Made by a program: the position numbers and the translations under genes. This document shows positions 25,061 through 35,263 of a stretch of DNA of 55,616 nucleotides, in pieces. Source of the stretch: an uncultured Lachnospiraceae bacterium. GTDB lineage: Bacteria; Bacillota; Clostridia; Lachnospirales; Lachnospiraceae. The first letter of the stretch is position 1. Every line of letters begins with the position of its first letter. Below the pieces are notes generated by a model, which ran no database searches, was not told the DNA's origin, and saw only the letters and a program-made list of their open reading frames with translations. Location: the NCBI GenBank assembly GCA_947588995.1, contig CANPZI010000017.1, positions 1 through 55,616 on the forward strand, given 5' to 3'.

Positions 25061-26050
25061 ATGGTATCGATCAAAGATGTCGCAAAGCGGGCGGGCGTGG
25101 CGATCTCCACCGTATCCAAGGTGCTGAACAATTACCCGAACGTGAGCGAGGAGACGAAGAGAAAAGTAAACCAGGCGGTGGCGGACTTGAATTTCGTGCC
25201 TAATTCCGTGGCGGCGGCGCTCTCGTCGAAACAGTCCGGCAGGGTGGCGATGCTGCTCAACCTGAACAATGTCTCCCAGGCCATAGACGAGATCAACATG
25301 CAGTACATGGCAGGCATGATCGGTCGGGCGGTGGAGATGAATCTGGATGTCATCACGGTCTTCTATTCCATGCTGAAGAACCGAAGCGTGGACGAGGTGA
25401 TCCGCTATCTGCAGTCCCAGAGCATCACGGGGCTGATTATCTTCGGCATGTCCAAAGAGGAGAAAGTGCTGCATAAACTGATCGAGGCGCAGATCTTCAA
25501 GATTGTGGTGATCGATGCGCCGCTCGTGAACGCCTGCACCTCCTCTGTCTGGATTGACCAGGAGAAAGCGCAGTACGACGTGGCGAAGAAGACTGTCATG
25601 GAAAATAACGGCAAGAGCATTCTCTATCTGGCCGGGCGCAAGAACGGTTATGTGACGCAGGAGAGGCTTAATGGCGTCAGGCGGCTGGCGGAGGAGAAAA
25701 ATCTGGAACTGCTTGTGCGAAACGGCGATTTTTCGGAGCTGCAGGCGAGAAACCTGACATTCCGCCATGCGAAGCGGAAAGATATCGTGGTGTGCGCCTC
25801 GGACCTGATGGCGATCGGGGCGATGCGGGCGCTGATGGAGATGGATATCTTCCGGCCGGTCTGCGGGTTCGACGGCATCACGCTGATGGGGTATGCCGGC
25901 AAGCAGATGAATACCGTCCGGCAGGATTTCAAGCGGATTGCCTCGGAGGCGGTGGCAGAGTTGAAGCGTCTTCTGGACGGCGGTGCGGGCAGGCAGATCG
26001 TGCTTGATTATCAGCTGGTGAGGATGAAATATCTGGATATTATCTGCTGA
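25061..26050 (+). CDS. LacI-family transcriptional regulator
   Basis: 329 residues, normal for the family. The N-terminal helix-turn-helix SIKDVAKRAGVAISTVSKVLNN has the family hinge (NFVPNSVAAALSSKQS). A periplasmic-binding-protein-like ligand domain follows, ending with DQEKAQYDVAKKTV, CASDLMAIGAMRAL and RQDFKRIASEAVAEL. ATG 25061 follows a purine stretch (GGAAAGAAG). Its own promoter carries a matching operator. The next gene on the same strand, 115 nt on, is glycogen phosphorylase, so control of storage-glucan use is the natural guess. The effector is unknown. Confidence 0.94.
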   Translation: MVSIKDVAKRAGVAISTVSKVLNNYPNVSEETKRKVNQAVADLNFVPNSVAAALSSKQSGRVAMLLNLNNVSQAIDEINMQYMAGMIGRAVEMNLDVITVFYSMLKNRSVDEVIRYLQSQSITGLIIFGMSKEEKVLHKLIEAQIFKIVVIDAPLVNACTSSVWIDQEKAQYDVAKKTVMENNGKSILYLAGRKNGYVTQERLNGVRRLAEEKNLELLVRNGDFSELQARNLTFRHAKRKDIVVCASDLMAIGAMRALMEMDIFRPVCGFDGITLMGYAGKQMNTVRQDFKRIASEAVAELKRLLDGGAGRQIVLDYQLVRMKYLDIIC

Positions 26051-26165
26051 CGGAAGACATGCTAAGAGGCGGCAGGCGCTCCCTGCAAGCGGCGGATAAA
26101 ATGCGGGGAGAAAAGATACAGGAAGTACGGGAAGATACATAAAATTTCAACAAGGAGGAGCAATT

Positions 26166-28475
26166 ATGGCGCAGGCAAGCAACCTGAAAAGGGACGTGTT
26201 GGTATTGAATCTGGAGAGAGAGCTGGAGCAGCAGACGCAGGACAGCTGCGGCAAGAGTGTGGCGGCGTGCAGCAATCGGGAACTCTACTACAGTCTGCTG
26301 CAGCTGTCCAAGAAGCTGATGGCGGTTTCGGAGCCGATCGAGGGGGAGAAGAAAGTCTATTATATCTCCGCGGAGTTCCTGATCGGCAAGCTTTTGTCCA
26401 ACAATCTGATCAATCTGGGCATCTATGACAAGCTGGAGGAAATTCTGACAAAGAACGGCAAGAAGCTGAGTGAGATCGAGGAGATCGAGCCGGAGCCCTC
26501 GCTGGGCAACGGCGGTCTGGGTCGTCTGGCGGCCTGCTTCTTGGATTCCATCGCGACGCTGGGGCTGCCCGGGGAAGGCATCGGCCTGAACTATCACTTC
26601 GGTCTGTTCAAGCAGGTATTTAAGGACAGGCTGCAGACGGCGGAGAAGAACGACTGGATTGAGACGCAGTCCTGGCTCAACAAGACCGACACGACATTTG
26701 AGGTCAGCTTTGGCGATAAAAAGGTGACGTCACGCCTCTATGACATTGACATCATCGGATATGACAATGGTGTCAACAAACTGCGTCTCTTCGATTTGGA
26801 GACGGTGGACGAGAGCATTGTCAAAGAAGGCATCGACTTCGACAAGGAAGATATCGAGAAAAACCTGACGCTGTTTTTGTACCCCGACGACTCCGACGAG
26901 GCCGGCAATCTGCTGCGTATCTATCAGCAGTATTTTATGGTGAGCAATGCGGCGCAGCTGATCTTACAGGAGATGAAAGAGAAGAAATACGATCTGCGCA
27001 GAATGTACGACCATGCGGTGATCCAGATCAACGACACGCATCCGACGATGGTGATCCCGGAGTTAATCCGGATTCTCGTGGACGACAAGGCTTTCACCAT
27101 GGACGAGGCGATCGAGGTGGTCAGCAAAACCTGTGCCTACACAAACCATACGATCCTCGCGGAGGCGCTGGAGAAGTGGCCGATTAAGTATCTGGAGAAA
27201 GTAGTGCCGCAGCTCGTGCCGATCATTAAGGAACTGAACAAAAGAGTGGCGAAGAAGTACAAGGATCCCAAGGTGCAGATCATCGACAAGGACAAGAGAG
27301 TGCACATGGCGCACATCGACATCCACTACGGCTTCTCGGTGAACGGCGTGGCGGCGATCCACACGGAGATCCTGAAAAACACCGAGCTGAACGCTTTTTA
27401 TAAGATTTATCCCGAGAAGTTCAACAACAAGACCAACGGCATCACGTTCCGCAGATGGCTTCTGTCCTGTAACCGTGAGCTGGCGGCATTCCTCTCCCAG
27501 ACCATCGGCGAGGGCTACAAGAAAGACGCGGATAAGCTGGAGAAGCTTCTGGACTATATCGACGACGACGCGGTGCTCGACAGGCTGGCCGAGATCAAGA
27601 TGAATCGCAAGAAAGAACTGGCGGCTTATGTGAAAGAGACGGAGGGCGTTACCCTGAACCCCGACTCCATCTTCGATCTGCAGAGCAAGCGGCTGCACGA
27701 GTACAAGAGGCAGCAGATGAACGCTCTCTATATTATCCACAAGTATCTGGAGATCAAAGCGGGAAAGAAACCGACAAGGCCGCTGACATTCATCTTCGGC
27801 GCGAAAGCGGCGCCCGCCTATGTGATTGCGCAGGACATCATCCACCTGCTGCTGGTGCTGCAGGAGATCGTCAACCATGATCCCGACGTGAGCCCCTACA
27901 TGACGGTGCTCATGGTGGAAAATTATAATGTGGCCTACGCCGAGAAGATGATTCCCGCCTGCGACATCTCCGAGCAGATTTCCCTCGCCTCGAAAGAGGC
28001 GTCCGGCACGGGCAACATGAAGTATATGCTCAACGGCGCGGTGACGCTGGGGACCTCCGACGGCGCGAACGTGGAGATCCACGAACTGGTGGGCGACGAC
28101 AATATCTATATCTTCGGCGAGAAGTCCGAGCAGGTCATCGAGCACTATGCGAAAGCGGACTATGTCTCCAAAGAGTATTATAAGAAGAGCCCCGTCATCA
28201 AGGAGGCCGTGGATTTCATCATCGGCAGACAGGCGCTGAAAGTCGGCCATAAGGAAAACCTTAAGAGGCTGCACGACGAGCTGCTCAACAAGGACTGGTT
28301 CATGACGCTGTTAGACCTGGAGGACTACATCGCGACCAAGGACAGAATGATCGAAGACTATGAGGATCAGAAGAAGTGGAGGAAGATGATGCTTGTCAAC
28401 ATCGCGAAAGCCGGCTTCTTCTCCTCCGACAGAACGATTGCCGAGTACAACAGGGACATCTGGAAGCTGCGGTAA
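26166..28475 (+). CDS. glgP: Glycogen/starch (alpha-1,4-glucan) phosphorylase
   Basis: 769 residues. Releases glucose 1-phosphate from storage glucan or maltodextrin in the cytosol. The enzyme needs pyridoxal phosphate, bound by the lysine in [15 protein letters not shown] (K619). Other family blocks are [18 protein letters not shown] (glucan site), INDTHPTM and [15 protein letters not shown] [12 protein letters not shown]. It is shorter than the E. coli type because loops are reduced, which is common in Clostridia. ATG 26166 follows AAGGAGGAG. It probably shares regulation with the LacI gene upstream and ends at two hairpins. Confidence 0.96.
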   Translation: MAQASNLKRDVLVLNLERELEQQTQDSCGKSVAACSNRELYYSLLQLSKKLMAVSEPIEGEKKVYYISAEFLIGKLLSNNLINLGIYDKLEEILTKNGKKLSEIEEIEPEPSLGNGGLGRLAACFLDSIATLGLPGEGIGLNYHFGLFKQVFKDRLQTAEKNDWIETQSWLNKTDTTFEVSFGDKKVTSRLYDIDIIGYDNGVNKLRLFDLETVDESIVKEGIDFDKEDIEKNLTLFLYPDDSDEAGNLLRIYQQYFMVSNAAQLILQEMKEKKYDLRRMYDHAVIQINDTHPTMVIPELIRILVDDKAFTMDEAIEVVSKTCAYTNHTILAEALEKWPIKYLEKVVPQLVPIIKELNKRVAKKYKDPKVQIIDKDKRVHMAHIDIHYGFSVNGVAAIHTEILKNTELNAFYKIYPEKFNNKTNGITFRRWLLSCNRELAAFLSQTIGEGYKKDADKLEKLLDYIDDDAVLDRLAEIKMNRKKELAAYVKETEGVTLNPDSIFDLQSKRLHEYKRQQMNALYIIHKYLEIKAGKKPTRPLTFIFGAKAAPAYVIAQDIIHLLLVLQEIVNHDPDVSPYMTVLMVENYNVAYAEKMIPACDISEQISLASKEASGTGNMKYMLNGAVTLGTSDGANVEIHELVGDDNIYIFGEKSEQVIEHYAKADYVSKEYYKKSPVIKEAVDFIIGRQALKVGHKENLKRLHDELLNKDWFMTLLDLEDYIATKDRMIEDYEDQKKWRKMMLVNIAKAGFFSSDRTIAEYNRDIWKLR

Positions 28476-28530
28476 GAAAGAAAATGCCAACTTGCAGCCG
28501 CGATGCGCGGCAGGCATGAAATCATGAGAA

Positions 28531-28620
28531 AAAACAGATCGGACGGGGCAGCCCGCACCGGTCTGTTTTGCCGTATGCGCGCGGCCAAAATCCGCGGCAA
28601 TCCGCGCTTTTTCTTTTTTA
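28531..28620 (+). terminator. Two consecutive terminator hairpins after glgP
   Basis: The first has stem AAAACAGA / TCTGTTTT (28531-28538 with 28562-28569) plus CGG/CCG. The second has stem GCGCGG (28579-28584) / CCGCGC (28602-28607) followed by TTTTTCTTTTTT. The second is a textbook intrinsic terminator. Confidence 0.85.
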
Positions 28621-28631
28621 TAAAATAATAG

Positions 28632-28660
28632 TTGACACCTGCCGCATTCTGGTGTATGAT
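28632..28660 (+). promoter_or_regulatory. Promoter of metNIQ
   Basis: A perfect TTGACA (28632-28637), a 17-nt spacer and TATGAT (28655-28660). Transcription would start near 28667, leaving a leader of about 225 nt before metN. Confidence 0.85.
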
Positions 28661-28666
28661 CATAAC

Positions 28667-28892
28667 CATATTAAACCTAGCGGATAAATAGGAAAATGGG
28701 TTTGCAACTTGACAAATCCCGCCGTTCATACTACAGTAGTCAAGGGTCAGACAGTGCCTGCCGCGGGCGCGGTGTCCGGCGCCGAGGCGGCCGCCGGACG
28801 GACAAACAGGCAGATTGATGGAGAGATGGCCTGCTGCCCGCGGCAGGAAAAAGATAAGCAGGATACCATAGTATAAGAAAGGACAAGACAAG
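28667..28892 (+). promoter_or_regulatory. Long structured metNIQ leader, unassigned riboswitch candidate
   Basis: Three helices can be drawn by eye. GGGTTTG (28698-28704) pairs with CAAATCC (28713-28719), and its loop CTTGA (28708-28712) can pair with TCAAG at 28740-28744, a pseudoknot. CCTGCCGCGGGC (28757-28768) pairs perfectly with GCCCGCGGCAGG (28836-28847). Inside that, GTCCGGCG (28774-28781) pairs with CGCCGGAC (28792-28799). I find neither the S-box core (GGTGGAGGGA / GGCAACC type) nor the T-box sequence (GGGTGGTACCGCG type) that usually control methionine uptake in Firmicutes. The ribosome site AAAGGAC lies after the structures. Confidence 0.5.
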
Positions 28893-29963
28893 ATGGCGGG
28901 AATCATAGAAGTTCACGGTCTGAGCAAGACCTTTGTGACGAAAGACGCCGACGTGGAGGCGCTGCAGGGAATCGATCTGTCGATTCAGGCGGGCGATATC
29001 TACGGCATCATCGGGATGTCGGGCGCGGGCAAGAGCACGCTGGTGCGCTGCCTGAATTTTCTGGAGCGGCCCACGGCCGGCACGGTGGAGATCGAGGGCA
29101 GGGACTTAAGCGGTATGTCCGAGAAAGAGCTGCGCGCCAAACGCGCCGAGATCGCCATGATCTTCCAGCATTTTAACCTGCTGATGCAGAAGAATGTGAT
29201 CGACAACATCTGTTTTCCGCTGCTGTATGGCGGCGTCGGCAAGAAAGACGGCGGCACGCGGGGCGCGATGACGAAGAAAGAGGCGAGGAAACGCGCGGAA
29301 GAACTTTTGGAGATCGTCGGCATGTCGGAGAAAGCGAAAGCCTATCCGTCACAGCTCTCCGGCGGACAGAAGCAGCGTGTGGCGATTGCCAGGGCGCTGG
29401 CGGCGAATCCGAAGATTCTGCTGTGCGATGAGGCGACGAGCGCGCTGGATCCGCAGACGACGCAGTCCATCCTGCAGCTCTTAAAGCAGATCAACAGGGA
29501 GTACGGGATCACCATCGTGATCATCACCCACGAGATGGCCGTGGTCAGAGAGATCTGCTCTCACGTGGCGATCATCGGGGAAGGACGTCTGGTCGAGCAG
29601 GGCAGGGTGACGGATATCTTCGAGCATCCCAGGACGAAAGAGGCGAAAGAACTGATCGTCAGGGGTCAGAGCGGGGAGAGCCGCACGCTGGAGGATCGGC
29701 AGATGGATCTGATGAAAGGCAAATGCTGTATCCGCATCGTCTTTTCCGTGAATTCCTCTTTCGAGCCGGTCATCGCCAACATGGTGCTGCGGTTCGGACA
29801 GCCGATCAACATCCTCAGGGCGGACACCAAGAACGTGGAGGGGATCGCCAGAGGCGAGATGATCTTGAGTCTGCCTGACGACGTGAAGCTGCAGGAGGAG
29901 ATGAAAGCATACCTGACCGAGAGAGGGCTTGCCGTGGAGGAGGTGGACGGCTATGTGGTTTAA
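28893..29963 (+). CDS. metN: Methionine ABC transporter, ATP-binding protein
   Basis: 356 residues, the usual length of MetN, the ATPase of the MetNIQ methionine importer. Walker A GMSGAGKST is at 41-49, Q-loop MIFQHFNLL and signature LSGGQKQR are present, Walker B is ILLCDEATSALD, and the H-loop is in ITHEMAV. The C-terminal about 80 residues form the NIL (ACT-like) domain that binds methionine and inhibits transport. First gene of metN-metI-metQ; its end overlaps the metI start by 11 nt. Control by the structured leader is inferred. Confidence 0.96.
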   Translation: MAGIIEVHGLSKTFVTKDADVEALQGIDLSIQAGDIYGIIGMSGAGKSTLVRCLNFLERPTAGTVEIEGRDLSGMSEKELRAKRAEIAMIFQHFNLLMQKNVIDNICFPLLYGGVGKKDGGTRGAMTKKEARKRAEELLEIVGMSEKAKAYPSQLSGGQKQRVAIARALAANPKILLCDEATSALDPQTTQSILQLLKQINREYGITIVIITHEMAVVREICSHVAIIGEGRLVEQGRVTDIFEHPRTKEAKELIVRGQSGESRTLEDRQMDLMKGKCCIRIVFSVNSSFEPVIANMVLRFGQPINILRADTKNVEGIARGEMILSLPDDVKLQEEMKAYLTERGLAVEEVDGYVV

Positions 29964-30630
29964 GGAGTGGATTGCGTCGGGTACGGCGCAGATGATGTGG
30001 GAAGGCACGCTGGACACACTGTTTATGACACTGCTGTCAACAGTGTTCGGCTATCTGCTCGGGCTGCCGATGGGAATCGCGCTGGCCGTGACCGACAGGG
30101 ACGGTATCAGGCCCAATGCGGCGGTCTACAAGGTGCTTGACGTGATTGCCAACATCGTCAGGAGCATCCCGTTCCTGATTCTGCTGATCCTGCTCATGCC
30201 GCTGACGAGACTGCTGGTGGGCAGGAGCTACGGCACCGCGGCGACGGTCGTGCCGCTCACGGTGGCGGCTGCGCCTTTTATCGGACGTATGATTGAATCG
30301 TCTCTGAAAGAAGTGGACCACGGTGTCGTGGAGGCGGCGCAGAGCATGGGCGTGAGCACCATGAATATCATTGTCAGAGTGCTGCTGGTGGAGGCGAGGA
30401 CATCCATCTTGGTCGGCGTGACGATTGCCCTCGGCACGATCCTCGGCTACTCCGCGATGGCGGGTATCGTGGGCGGCGGCGGCCTCGGAGACATCGCGAT
30501 GCGTTACGGCTACTACCGCTATGAGTCGGATATCATGCTCGCGGCGGTGATCCTGCTGGTGGTGCTGGTGCAGATTTTCCAGACGATCGGCATGAAGATG
30601 TCGGCGAAGCTGGACAGGAGAAAACGGTAG
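29953..30630 (+). CDS. metI: Methionine ABC transporter, permease
   Basis: 225 residues with five membrane helices, the size of MetI. The region SSLKEVDHGVVEAAQSMGVSTMNIIVRVLL is the EAA loop that docks onto the ATPase. ATG 29953 lies inside the metN end and is preceded by GGAGGAGG within the metN coding sequence. AGIVGGGGLGDIAMRYGYYRY near the C-terminus is characteristic of MetI. Confidence 0.95.
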   Translation: MWFKEWIASGTAQMMWEGTLDTLFMTLLSTVFGYLLGLPMGIALAVTDRDGIRPNAAVYKVLDVIANIVRSIPFLILLILLMPLTRLLVGRSYGTAATVVPLTVAAAPFIGRMIESSLKEVDHGVVEAAQSMGVSTMNIIVRVLLVEARTSILVGVTIALGTILGYSAMAGIVGGGGLGDIAMRYGYYRYESDIMLAAVILLVVLVQIFQTIGMKMSAKLDRRKR

Positions 30631-30707
30631 GTACGATATAGGAAGCACGGCAGGACGGTGCTTTTTATATAAAAAGAGGCGCGTGAGCGCCAAAGGAGGA
30701 GAGAATT

Positions 30708-31655
30708 ATGAAGAAAAAATTTATCGCAGGTATTTTGACGGCGGCGCTGGCAGTCGGCGCGCTGACGGGCTGTGGCGGCAGCGGGGAGAGCGCGGCTGAG
30801 ACGACCGCTCCCGCACAGGAGGAGACGGCTGCGGAGCCGGAGGCGGAAGCCGAGCCGGAGGCAGAGGCGGACACTGCAGAGACTGAGGCAGCGGAGACGG
30901 AGGAGAGTGCCGAGGTTGAGTCCAAGGGTACGATCACGGTGGCGGCGTCGCCCACGCCCCACGCGGAGATCTTAGAGCAGGCGAAGCCGATTCTGGCGGA
31001 GCAGGGCTGGGATCTGGAAGTGACGGAGTTCGAGGACTATGTACAGCCGAATATGGTAGTGGAGAGCGGCGAGTTTGACGCCAACTATTTCCAGCACATC
31101 CCCTATCTGGATTCCTTTAACGAGGAGCAGGGCACGCATCTGGTGAATGCGGGCGGCATCCACTATGAGCCTTTCGGCATCTATCCGGGCACGAAGAGCG
31201 ACTTGAGCACGCTGGAGAGCGGCGACGTGATTGCCGTTCCCAACGATACGACCAACGAGGCGAGAGCGCTTCTGCTGCTGCAGGACAACGGCATCCTGAC
31301 GTTACAGGACGGTGTTGGCCTGGAGGCGACGGTGCGCGATATCGTGGACAATCCGTATGGCGTGGAGATTCAGGAGCTGGAGGCGGCGCAGGTTCCCCGT
31401 GTCAAAGATGAGGTGGCTTTTGCGGTCATGAACGGCAACTATGCGATGGAGGCAGGTTTCTCTGTGAGCAAGGATGCGGTGGCCTATGAGCAGTCCGATT
31501 CCGAGGCGGCGCAGACCTACGTGAATGTGATCGCCGTCAAGGAGGGCAACGAGAACAGCGAGGGCATCAAGGCACTGGTGGACGTGCTGAAATCCGACGC
31601 GATCAAGGACTATATCAACAGCACTTACGACGGCGGTGTGATCCCTTTCGAGTAA
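30708..31655 (+). CDS. metQ: Methionine-binding lipoprotein (NlpA/MetQ family)
   Basis: 315 residues. The lipobox ALTGC (C22) marks a membrane-anchored binding protein. An unusually long acidic Glu/Ala/Thr-rich linker (about 25-68) precedes the folded domain, probably lifting it away from the membrane. The domain starts at TITVAASPTPHAEIL and includes DANYFQHIPYLDSFN and HYEPFGIYPGTKS, both standard for MetQ. ATG 30708 follows AAAGGAGG. Third gene of the operon, 77 nt after metI, ended by a terminator. Confidence 0.95.
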   Translation: MKKKFIAGILTAALAVGALTGCGGSGESAAETTAPAQEETAAEPEAEAEPEAEADTAETEAAETEESAEVESKGTITVAASPTPHAEILEQAKPILAEQGWDLEVTEFEDYVQPNMVVESGEFDANYFQHIPYLDSFNEEQGTHLVNAGGIHYEPFGIYPGTKSDLSTLESGDVIAVPNDTTNEARALLLLQDNGILTLQDGVGLEATVRDIVDNPYGVEIQELEAAQVPRVKDEVAFAVMNGNYAMEAGFSVSKDAVAYEQSDSEAAQTYVNVIAVKEGNENSEGIKALVDVLKSDAIKDYINSTYDGGVIPFE

Positions 31656-31675
31656 GCCGTGTATGACAGTTGAGA

Positions 31676-31717
31676 AAAAGAGGTATCGAGGCCGCAGACG
31701 GCTTCGGTACCTCTTTT
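31676..31717 (+). terminator. Terminator of metNIQ
   Basis: The stem AAAAGAGGTA (31676-31685) / TACCTCTTTT (31708-31717) has additional inner pairs, and the T-run forms the end of the stem. Confidence 0.8.
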
Positions 31718-31813
31718 CGCGTTTGATCTGTTTCCGGAAATATTTATAAGACGGTGGCTGAAAAAGGGAAAAAGGTGTATGATAAATTTATTCGGATGAT
31801 CGGAGGCATACGC

Positions 31814-34800
31814 GTGTCGCTGCAATTCTATTTCGGGGCTTCTGGCTCCGGCAAGAGCCGCAAACTTCATGAGGATATCATACGGGAGGCCGCGCGGAAC
31901 CCGAAGACGGCCTATCTGCTCATTGTACCCGACCAGTTTACCATGCAGACGCAGTTTGATCTGGTGACGGAGCATCCCAGCCACATTATTATGAACATCG
32001 ATGTGCTGAGTTTTGGCAGACTGACGCACCGCATTCTCGAAGAGGTGGGAGACGAGGGAATGCCGATTCTCGACGACACGGGCAAGAGTCTGGTGCTGCG
32101 CAGGGTGGCGGGAGAGTGCCGGGACAGGCTGCAGGTCATAGGCGCGCATCTGGGCAAGATCGGCTATATCCACGAGGTGAAGTCCGTTCTCTCGGAATTT
32201 ATGCAGTACGGCATCGGCCCGCGGGAGTTGGAGAAGCTCGCGGATTACGCGAGCGGGAGGGGCGCGCTGTACTACAAGCTGCAGGACCTCAAGGTGCTTT
32301 ATCTGGCTTTTCAGGAGTATATCCGCGAGAAGTTCATCACCACGGAGGAGACGTTGGACAGGCTGCGGGAGGCACTGCCGAAATCGCAGATCATCCGGGA
32401 CAGCGTGATCGCTTTTGACGGGTTTACGGGCTTTACCCCGATTCAGAATCGTGTGATCCAGGAGCTGATCCGGCTGGCCGGCCGGGTGATCGTCACCGTC
32501 ACGATCGACGACAGGGAGAATCCCTGTCAGCCGGACGGGGAGCACCGTCTCTTCCATCTGAGCAAAAAGACGGTGGCGGACCTGCGGAAGCTGGCCGGGC
32601 AGGTCGATACCGCGGAGGAGAGACCTGTCTGGTGCCGGGAGAGGATAGAGGGGCGGCTGCCCCGCTTCATACACAATCCGGAGCTGGCACATCTGGAGCG
32701 CAGCCTGTTCCGCTATCCGGCCGAGGCGTATACGGGCAGTGCAGAGAATATCCGGCTGTTCGAGGCTTCCACGCCGCAGGAGGAGATCAGGCAGACCTGC
32801 ATCATGATCCGCAGGCTGTTAATGGACAGCGAGCGGGGCGGCGTGCCGATGTACTACCGGGATATCGCGGTGGTGACGGGGGACATGGAGACTTACGGAA
32901 ACGCCATGGAGGAGGAGTTCGCCAAGTTCGGCATCCCGATCTATCTGGACCGCACGAGAGGGATTCTGCGCAATCCTTTCGCGGAGTATATCCGCGGCGC
33001 CCTGCAGATCGTACTTCAGGATTTCAGTTTCGAGTCGGTCTTTCACTATCTGCGCACGGGACTTACGGGGTTTACGCCGGAAGAGGTGGACGGACTGGAG
33101 AACTATGTCCGCCGCTTCGGTATCCGCGGCAGGAAGCACTGGGGTGAGCTGTTCATCTATAAGGAGGAGGACAGGGAGGGGGAAGAAGCCGCCCTGCGCC
33201 GTCTGGAGGGCTATAACAGGATGCGCACAGAGCTGATGGCACAGCTTGCGCCGCTGCTTGCGCCTCTTCACACCGCGGGGGATATGGTGCAGGCACTCTA
33301 TGATTTCCTGGTGCGGAATGAACTGCAGCGCAGGCTGCAGCGATTCGAGAAGCAGTTCGAGGCGGCGGGGGATATGGCGCGCGCAAAAGAGTACGGCCAG
33401 GTCTATCCGCTGGTGATCGATCTGCTGGATCAGATCTACGGGCTGTTATCGGCGGAGGAGATGTCCCTGCGGGAATTTGCGGATATCATGGATTCGGGAC
33501 TTGCGGAGATCAGCGTCGGCACGATCCCGCAGAACGTGGACCGCGTGCTGGCCGGCGATATCGAGCGGACGCGCCTGACGCAGGTCAAGGTGCTTTTTTT
33601 CCTGGGGATCAATGACGGCAATATTCCGAAAGACGGCGGCAGGGGCGGCATCATCTCCGATATTGACCGGGAATTTCTGCGGGAATCCGATCTGGAGCTG
33701 GCGCCGTCGCCCAGACAGCAGATGTATATCCAGCGCCTGTACCTGTATCTGAATATGACCAAGCCCTCGGAAAAACTGTATCTGTCCTATGCCAAAGTGG
33801 GGAGGGACGGCAGAAGCCTGCGCCCGGCCTATCTGATCGGGCTGATGCGGGAACTCTATCCGTCGCTTGCGGTGGAGGCGCCGGAGCGCGATCCGGCACA
33901 GACACAGCTGGTGTGCGGCGCGGACGGCATCGGCATGATGGCCGATCTGCTGCGGGACTACGCGGGCGGCAGGCTGTGGAGGGAGGGGGAACGCCAGCTG
34001 TACGCCTTTTATCACAGCTACCGCGGCCGTCCGGAATATCAGGCTGTGGTGGAGAGGCTGGTCGGGACGGCTTTCTATTGCTACAGGGGTACGCCGCTGT
34101 CACGGATGGCGACGCGGGCGCTCTACGGTACGGTGCTGCAGAACAGCGTCAGCCGTCTGGAACGCTATGCCGCCTGCGCATACAGCCATTTCCTGCAGTA
34201 CGGGCTGGCGCTCCGGGAGCGGGGAGAGTACAGCTTTGAGGACGTGGATCTGGGCAATGTGTTCCACGGCGTGCTGGAGTTGTTCGCGCAGAAACTGGAG
34301 GAGAGCGGTTACACCTGGTTTGATTTTCCCGAGGAGGAGGGCAAGAGGCTGGTCGCGGAGGCGGCGGAGGCGTATGCGGCTGCCTACGGCGGGACGATTC
34401 TCTACAGCAGTGCCAGAAACAGAGGACTGCTGCGCAGGATGACGGCCATCCTGAAACGGACGGTCATGACCCTGCAGACACAGCTGAAGAAAGGCGCTTT
34501 CGCGCCGGAGCGCTTTGAGATGTCTTTCTCCGTGCTGGAAGATCTCGACACGCTCAATATCGCCTTGAATGAACAGGACAGAATGCGTCTGCGCGGGCGC
34601 ATCGACCGGGTGGACACCTGCGAGACGTCCGACACGGTCTATGTGAAAGTCATCGACTATAAATCGGGGAGCCGCCGTTTCGATCTGGCGGCGCTCTATT
34701 ATGGACTGCAGCTGCAGCTGGTGGTCTATATGAACGCGGCGGTAGAGATGGAGGAGCGCAGACATCCGGACAAGAAAGTCGTTCCTGCCGCCATGCTCTA

Positions 34801-35263
34801 TTACCGCATCGATGATCCTATGGTGGAGGATGGCGAGGGCATGACGCCGGAGCAGATCAATGAGAGGCTGCTGCGGGAACTGAAGATGACCGGACTGGTC
34901 AACCAAAATGACGAGGCTGTCAGAATGTTGGATGCCGAGTTCACCGCGAAGTCCGATATCTTGCCGTTAGAGCGGAAAAAGGACGGAAGTTTCTCCGCGC
35001 ACTCCAGTGTCATGTGCGAGGAAGATCTCCGCATGGTATCAAATTATGTAAACCGCAAAATCAGACAGATCGGCACGGAGATTCTGGACGGAAACATTTC
35101 GGTCAATCCCTATGAGCAGGGTGGAAACCGCGCCTGTACTTACTGCGCTTACCGTAACGTATGCGGCTACGACGGGCGGATCGGGGGCTACGAGACGCGC
35201 AGACTGCCGAAACTGAGCGCGGACGACGCGCTGTCACGGATGAGGGAGGAACTGGAGTCATGA
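31814..35263 (+). CDS. addB: AddB, helicase-nuclease subunit B
   Basis: 1149 residues from the GTG at 31814, which has GGAGG 8 nt upstream and begins directly with SLQFYFGASGSGKS (Walker-like ATP site). The start at 31754 lacks a ribosome site. AddAB processes double-strand breaks for RecA recombination, the Firmicute equivalent of RecBCD. The C-terminal nuclease has VKVIDYKSG (active D and K). Four cysteines for an iron-sulfur cluster are visible: one in YAACAYSHFLQYG and three in ACTYCAYRNVCGYD. The gene overlaps addA by ATGA. Length is normal. Confidence 0.95.
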   Translation: MSLQFYFGASGSGKSRKLHEDIIREAARNPKTAYLLIVPDQFTMQTQFDLVTEHPSHIIMNIDVLSFGRLTHRILEEVGDEGMPILDDTGKSLVLRRVAGECRDRLQVIGAHLGKIGYIHEVKSVLSEFMQYGIGPRELEKLADYASGRGALYYKLQDLKVLYLAFQEYIREKFITTEETLDRLREALPKSQIIRDSVIAFDGFTGFTPIQNRVIQELIRLAGRVIVTVTIDDRENPCQPDGEHRLFHLSKKTVADLRKLAGQVDTAEERPVWCRERIEGRLPRFIHNPELAHLERSLFRYPAEAYTGSAENIRLFEASTPQEEIRQTCIMIRRLLMDSERGGVPMYYRDIAVVTGDMETYGNAMEEEFAKFGIPIYLDRTRGILRNPFAEYIRGALQIVLQDFSFESVFHYLRTGLTGFTPEEVDGLENYVRRFGIRGRKHWGELFIYKEEDREGEEAALRRLEGYNRMRTELMAQLAPLLAPLHTAGDMVQALYDFLVRNELQRRLQRFEKQFEAAGDMARAKEYGQVYPLVIDLLDQIYGLLSAEEMSLREFADIMDSGLAEISVGTIPQNVDRVLAGDIERTRLTQVKVLFFLGINDGNIPKDGGRGGIISDIDREFLRESDLELAPSPRQQMYIQRLYLYLNMTKPSEKLYLSYAKVGRDGRSLRPAYLIGLMRELYPSLAVEAPERDPAQTQLVCGADGIGMMADLLRDYAGGRLWREGERQLYAFYHSYRGRPEYQAVVERLVGTAFYCYRGTPLSRMATRALYGTVLQNSVSRLERYAACAYSHFLQYGLALRERGEYSFEDVDLGNVFHGVLELFAQKLEESGYTWFDFPEEEGKRLVAEAAEAYAAAYGGTILYSSARNRGLLRRMTAILKRTVMTLQTQLKKGAFAPERFEMSFSVLEDLDTLNIALNEQDRMRLRGRIDRVDTCETSDTVYVKVIDYKSGSRRFDLAALYYGLQLQLVVYMNAAVEMEERRHPDKKVVPAAMLYYRIDDPMVEDGEGMTPEQINERLLRELKMTGLVNQNDEAVRMLDAEFTAKSDILPLERKKDGSFSAHSSVMCEEDLRMVSNYVNRKIRQIGTEILDGNISVNPYEQGGNRACTYCAYRNVCGYDGRIGGYETRRLPKLSADDALSRMREELES

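Noticed and set aside
28667..28892. metNIQ leader as an S-box (SAM-I) or T-box
   Set aside because: I searched by eye for the conserved core sequences of both classes and did not find them. A model search would be decisive.
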